Source: Reyranella sp.
GTDB taxonomy: Bacteria; Pseudomonadota; Alphaproteobacteria; Reyranellales; Reyranellaceae
Direction of reading: 5' to 3'
NCBI GenBank assembly: GCA_016780605.1
Contig: JADHLS010000298.1
Location: 1-6,642 of the forward strand
Length of the DNA: 6,642 nt
The notes under the pieces were generated by a model. That model was given only the letters and a program-made list of their open reading frames with translations. It searched no databases and was not told the DNA's origin. The translations under genes and the position numbers were made by a program. Within the stretch, counting starts at the first letter, position 1; each line of letters starts with the position of its first letter. Below are positions 5,262-6,642 of the stretch, piece after piece.

Positions 5262-6642
5262 ATGCCGGCGCCCGTGTCACGCGATCAAGTCCGCTGGTTC
5301 TGCGACATCCGCTCGGACGACGTGGCGATCGTCGGCGGCAAGAATGCCTCGCTGGGGGAAATGTACTCTGCCCTGGCGGACCAGGGCGTGCGGGTCCCCA
5401 ACGGCTTTGCCCTGACCGCCGAGGTCTACCGCTCGGCCCTGACCGACGCCGGTGCCTGGCCGCGGCTGGCGGCGCTGCTGCGCAATGCGGGCGCCGACGA
5501 CATCAAGCAGCTCGCCAAGGTCGCCGCTGAAGCGAGGTCGATCGTCCACACAGCGACCGGCACCGCAGCGGTCCGGTCGCTGATCGCCGACAATTACCGC
5601 AAGCTCGAAGCCGAGTACGGCGCCAACGTCGCCGTCGCGGTCCGCAGCTCGGCCACGGCGGAGGATCTGCCGACGGCAAGCTTCGCCGGCCAGCATGAGA
5701 GTTTCCTGAACATCCAGGGGCTCGACGGGCTCACCGAGGCCTGCCGGCAGTGCTTTGCGTCGGTGTTCACCGATCGCGCCATCGTCTATCGCAACACCAA
5801 CGGGTTCGATCACCTGAAGATCGCCCTTTCCGTGGGCATCATGAAGATGGTCCGGGCCGACGCTGCCTCCAGCGGCGTCATGTTCACGCTGGATACCGAA
5901 ACCGGCTTTCGCGACGTCGTGTACGTGACGGGGGTATGGGGCCTGGGAGAGAGCATCGTCCAGGGCAAGGTCGATCCCGACGAGTTCCATGTCCACAAGC
6001 CGACGTACCGCGCCGGCCGTCGCTGTGTGCTGCGCCGCTCCCTGGGCGGCAAGCACCGCCAGCTGGTCCATGGCGATGGCGGCGCCGCCGGCTCGACGAT
6101 CTATGTCGACACGCCGGCCGCCAAACGCGATCGGTTTTGCATCAGCGACGCGGAAATCCTGACCCTTGCCGGGTGCGCCATGCAGATCGAGGACCACTAT
6201 TCGCGCCTGGCTGGCGAGCCGCGACCGATGGACATCGAATGGGCCAAGGACGGCCCCGATGGGGAGCTGTACATCGTCCAGGCGCGACCCGAGACCGTGG
6301 TGTCGCGCCGTGCGGCCGCCGTCATCGAGACCTACAAGGTCCGTGCAACCACTGCCCCCATCGTCGAGGGTCGAGCGGTCGGCGAGAAGGCGGCGAGCGG
6401 CGTGGTGCGCCTGGTATCCGGACCGGCCGACCTTGCGGCCTTCCAAGCCGGCGAGGTCCTGGTCGCCGCCACCACCAGCCCCGAGTGGGAACCGGTGATG
6501 AAGAAGGCAGCGGCGATCGTCACCGATCGCGGCGGGCGGACCTGTCATGCCGCGATCGTGGCCCGCGAACACGGCATTCCCGCCATCGTCGGCGCCACAG
6601 GCGCGACCGCTGCGCTGAATGACGGCGCCGCGGTCACCGTCT
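5262..6642 (+). CDS. ppsA: phosphoenolpyruvate synthase (pyruvate, water dikinase), 3' truncated by the window
   Basis: The first 460 residues of an enzyme that is usually about 800 residues long. It converts pyruvate, ATP and water to PEP, AMP and phosphate in the cytoplasm, opening gluconeogenesis from pyruvate. The ATP-grasp N-terminal domain begins with VGGKNASLGEM (24-34), has VAVRSSATAEDLP (125-137) and closes with QARPET (340-345). The swivelling phosphohistidine domain (about 385-460) carries GGRTCHAAIVAREHGIPA with the catalytic His429. The GGRTCHAA form and the N-terminal signature favour PEP synthase over pyruvate phosphate dikinase, whose equivalent is usually GGMTSHAA. The PEP/pyruvate-binding barrel lies beyond the window, so completeness cannot be judged. 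The sequenced part has no frame break. It follows the Usp gene on the same strand and could be co-transcribed with it. Confidence 0.93.
   Translation, partial: MPAPVSRDQVRWFCDIRSDDVAIVGGKNASLGEMYSALADQGVRVPNGFALTAEVYRSALTDAGAWPRLAALLRNAGADDIKQLAKVAAEARSIVHTATGTAAVRSLIADNYRKLEAEYGANVAVAVRSSATAEDLPTASFAGQHESFLNIQGLDGLTEACRQCFASVFTDRAIVYRNTNGFDHLKIALSVGIMKMVRADAASSGVMFTLDTETGFRDVVYVTGVWGLGESIVQGKVDPDEFHVHKPTYRAGRRCVLRRSLGGKHRQLVHGDGGAAGSTIYVDTPAAKRDRFCISDAEILTLAGCAMQIEDHYSRLAGEPRPMDIEWAKDGPDGELYIVQARPETVVSRRAAAVIETYKVRATTAPIVEGRAVGEKAASGVVRLVSGPADLAAFQAGEVLVAATTSPEWEPVMKKAAAIVTDRGGRTCHAAIVAREHGIPAIVGATGATAALNDGAAVTV

Noticed and set aside
5277..6572. 431-residue minus-strand open frame opposite PEP synthase
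   Set aside because: Long antisense frames are common in GC-rich coding DNA. The + strand carries every PEP synthase motif, and this frame has none.
5750..6622. 290-residue + strand open frame inside PEP synthase
   Set aside because: It is an out-of-frame reading, rich in Arg and Gly, of a gene whose true frame is certain.
1..6642. Search for tRNA, rRNA, CRISPR arrays, insertion sequences or direct repeats
   Set aside because: No clover-leaf candidates, regularly spaced repeats, transposase motifs or terminal inverted repeats were seen by eye.

Overview
This is a GC-rich bacterial window, most likely from an alphaproteobacterium. The evidence for that is the gene families, the GC-rich third codon positions, and repeated TTGA-N6-TCAA sites of the FNR/FixK type. 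Species cannot be read from the sequence. It holds one partial gene at each end and five complete genes. I see no mobile element, RNA gene or CRISPR array.

Layout: (1) the last 61 codons of an unrecognised + strand gene end at 187, followed by two overlapping inverted repeats. (2) A + strand glycoside hydrolase family 65 (GH65) phosphorylase gene runs 402-2669, with a perfect FNR/FixK-type box at 329-342. (3) About 200 bp without a convincing gene (2670-2871) separates it from three minus-strand genes. Read in the direction of transcription, these are a ribosome hibernation factor fused to a cold-shock domain (4433-3858), a DUF2267 protein (3776-3336) and a host-attachment/baeRF-type protein (3330-2872). 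The last two are 5 nt apart and surely form an operon. (4) A 308 bp divergent control region (4434-4741) carries three boxes. (5) On the + strand follow a universal stress protein (4742-5179) and phosphoenolpyruvate synthase (5262 to the window edge, truncated).

The striking feature is shared control. Five sites match TTGA-N6-TCAA exactly and all lie between genes. One sits 57-67 nt (box centre to start codon) upstream of each of GH65, DUF2267, the hibernation factor and the universal stress protein. That spacing suits activation from about -41.5 with a short leader. The two strongest sites have identical 8-bp arms, although they are more than 4 kb apart.

I infer an oxygen-limitation (micro-oxic or anoxic) dormancy island. 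Ribosomes would be parked by the HPF-CSD fusion, a release-factor-like protein and Usp would handle stress, disaccharides would be split by phosphorolysis to save ATP, and PEP synthase would redirect pyruvate. The protein families are recognised with good confidence. The joint regulon and its physiological role are inference.
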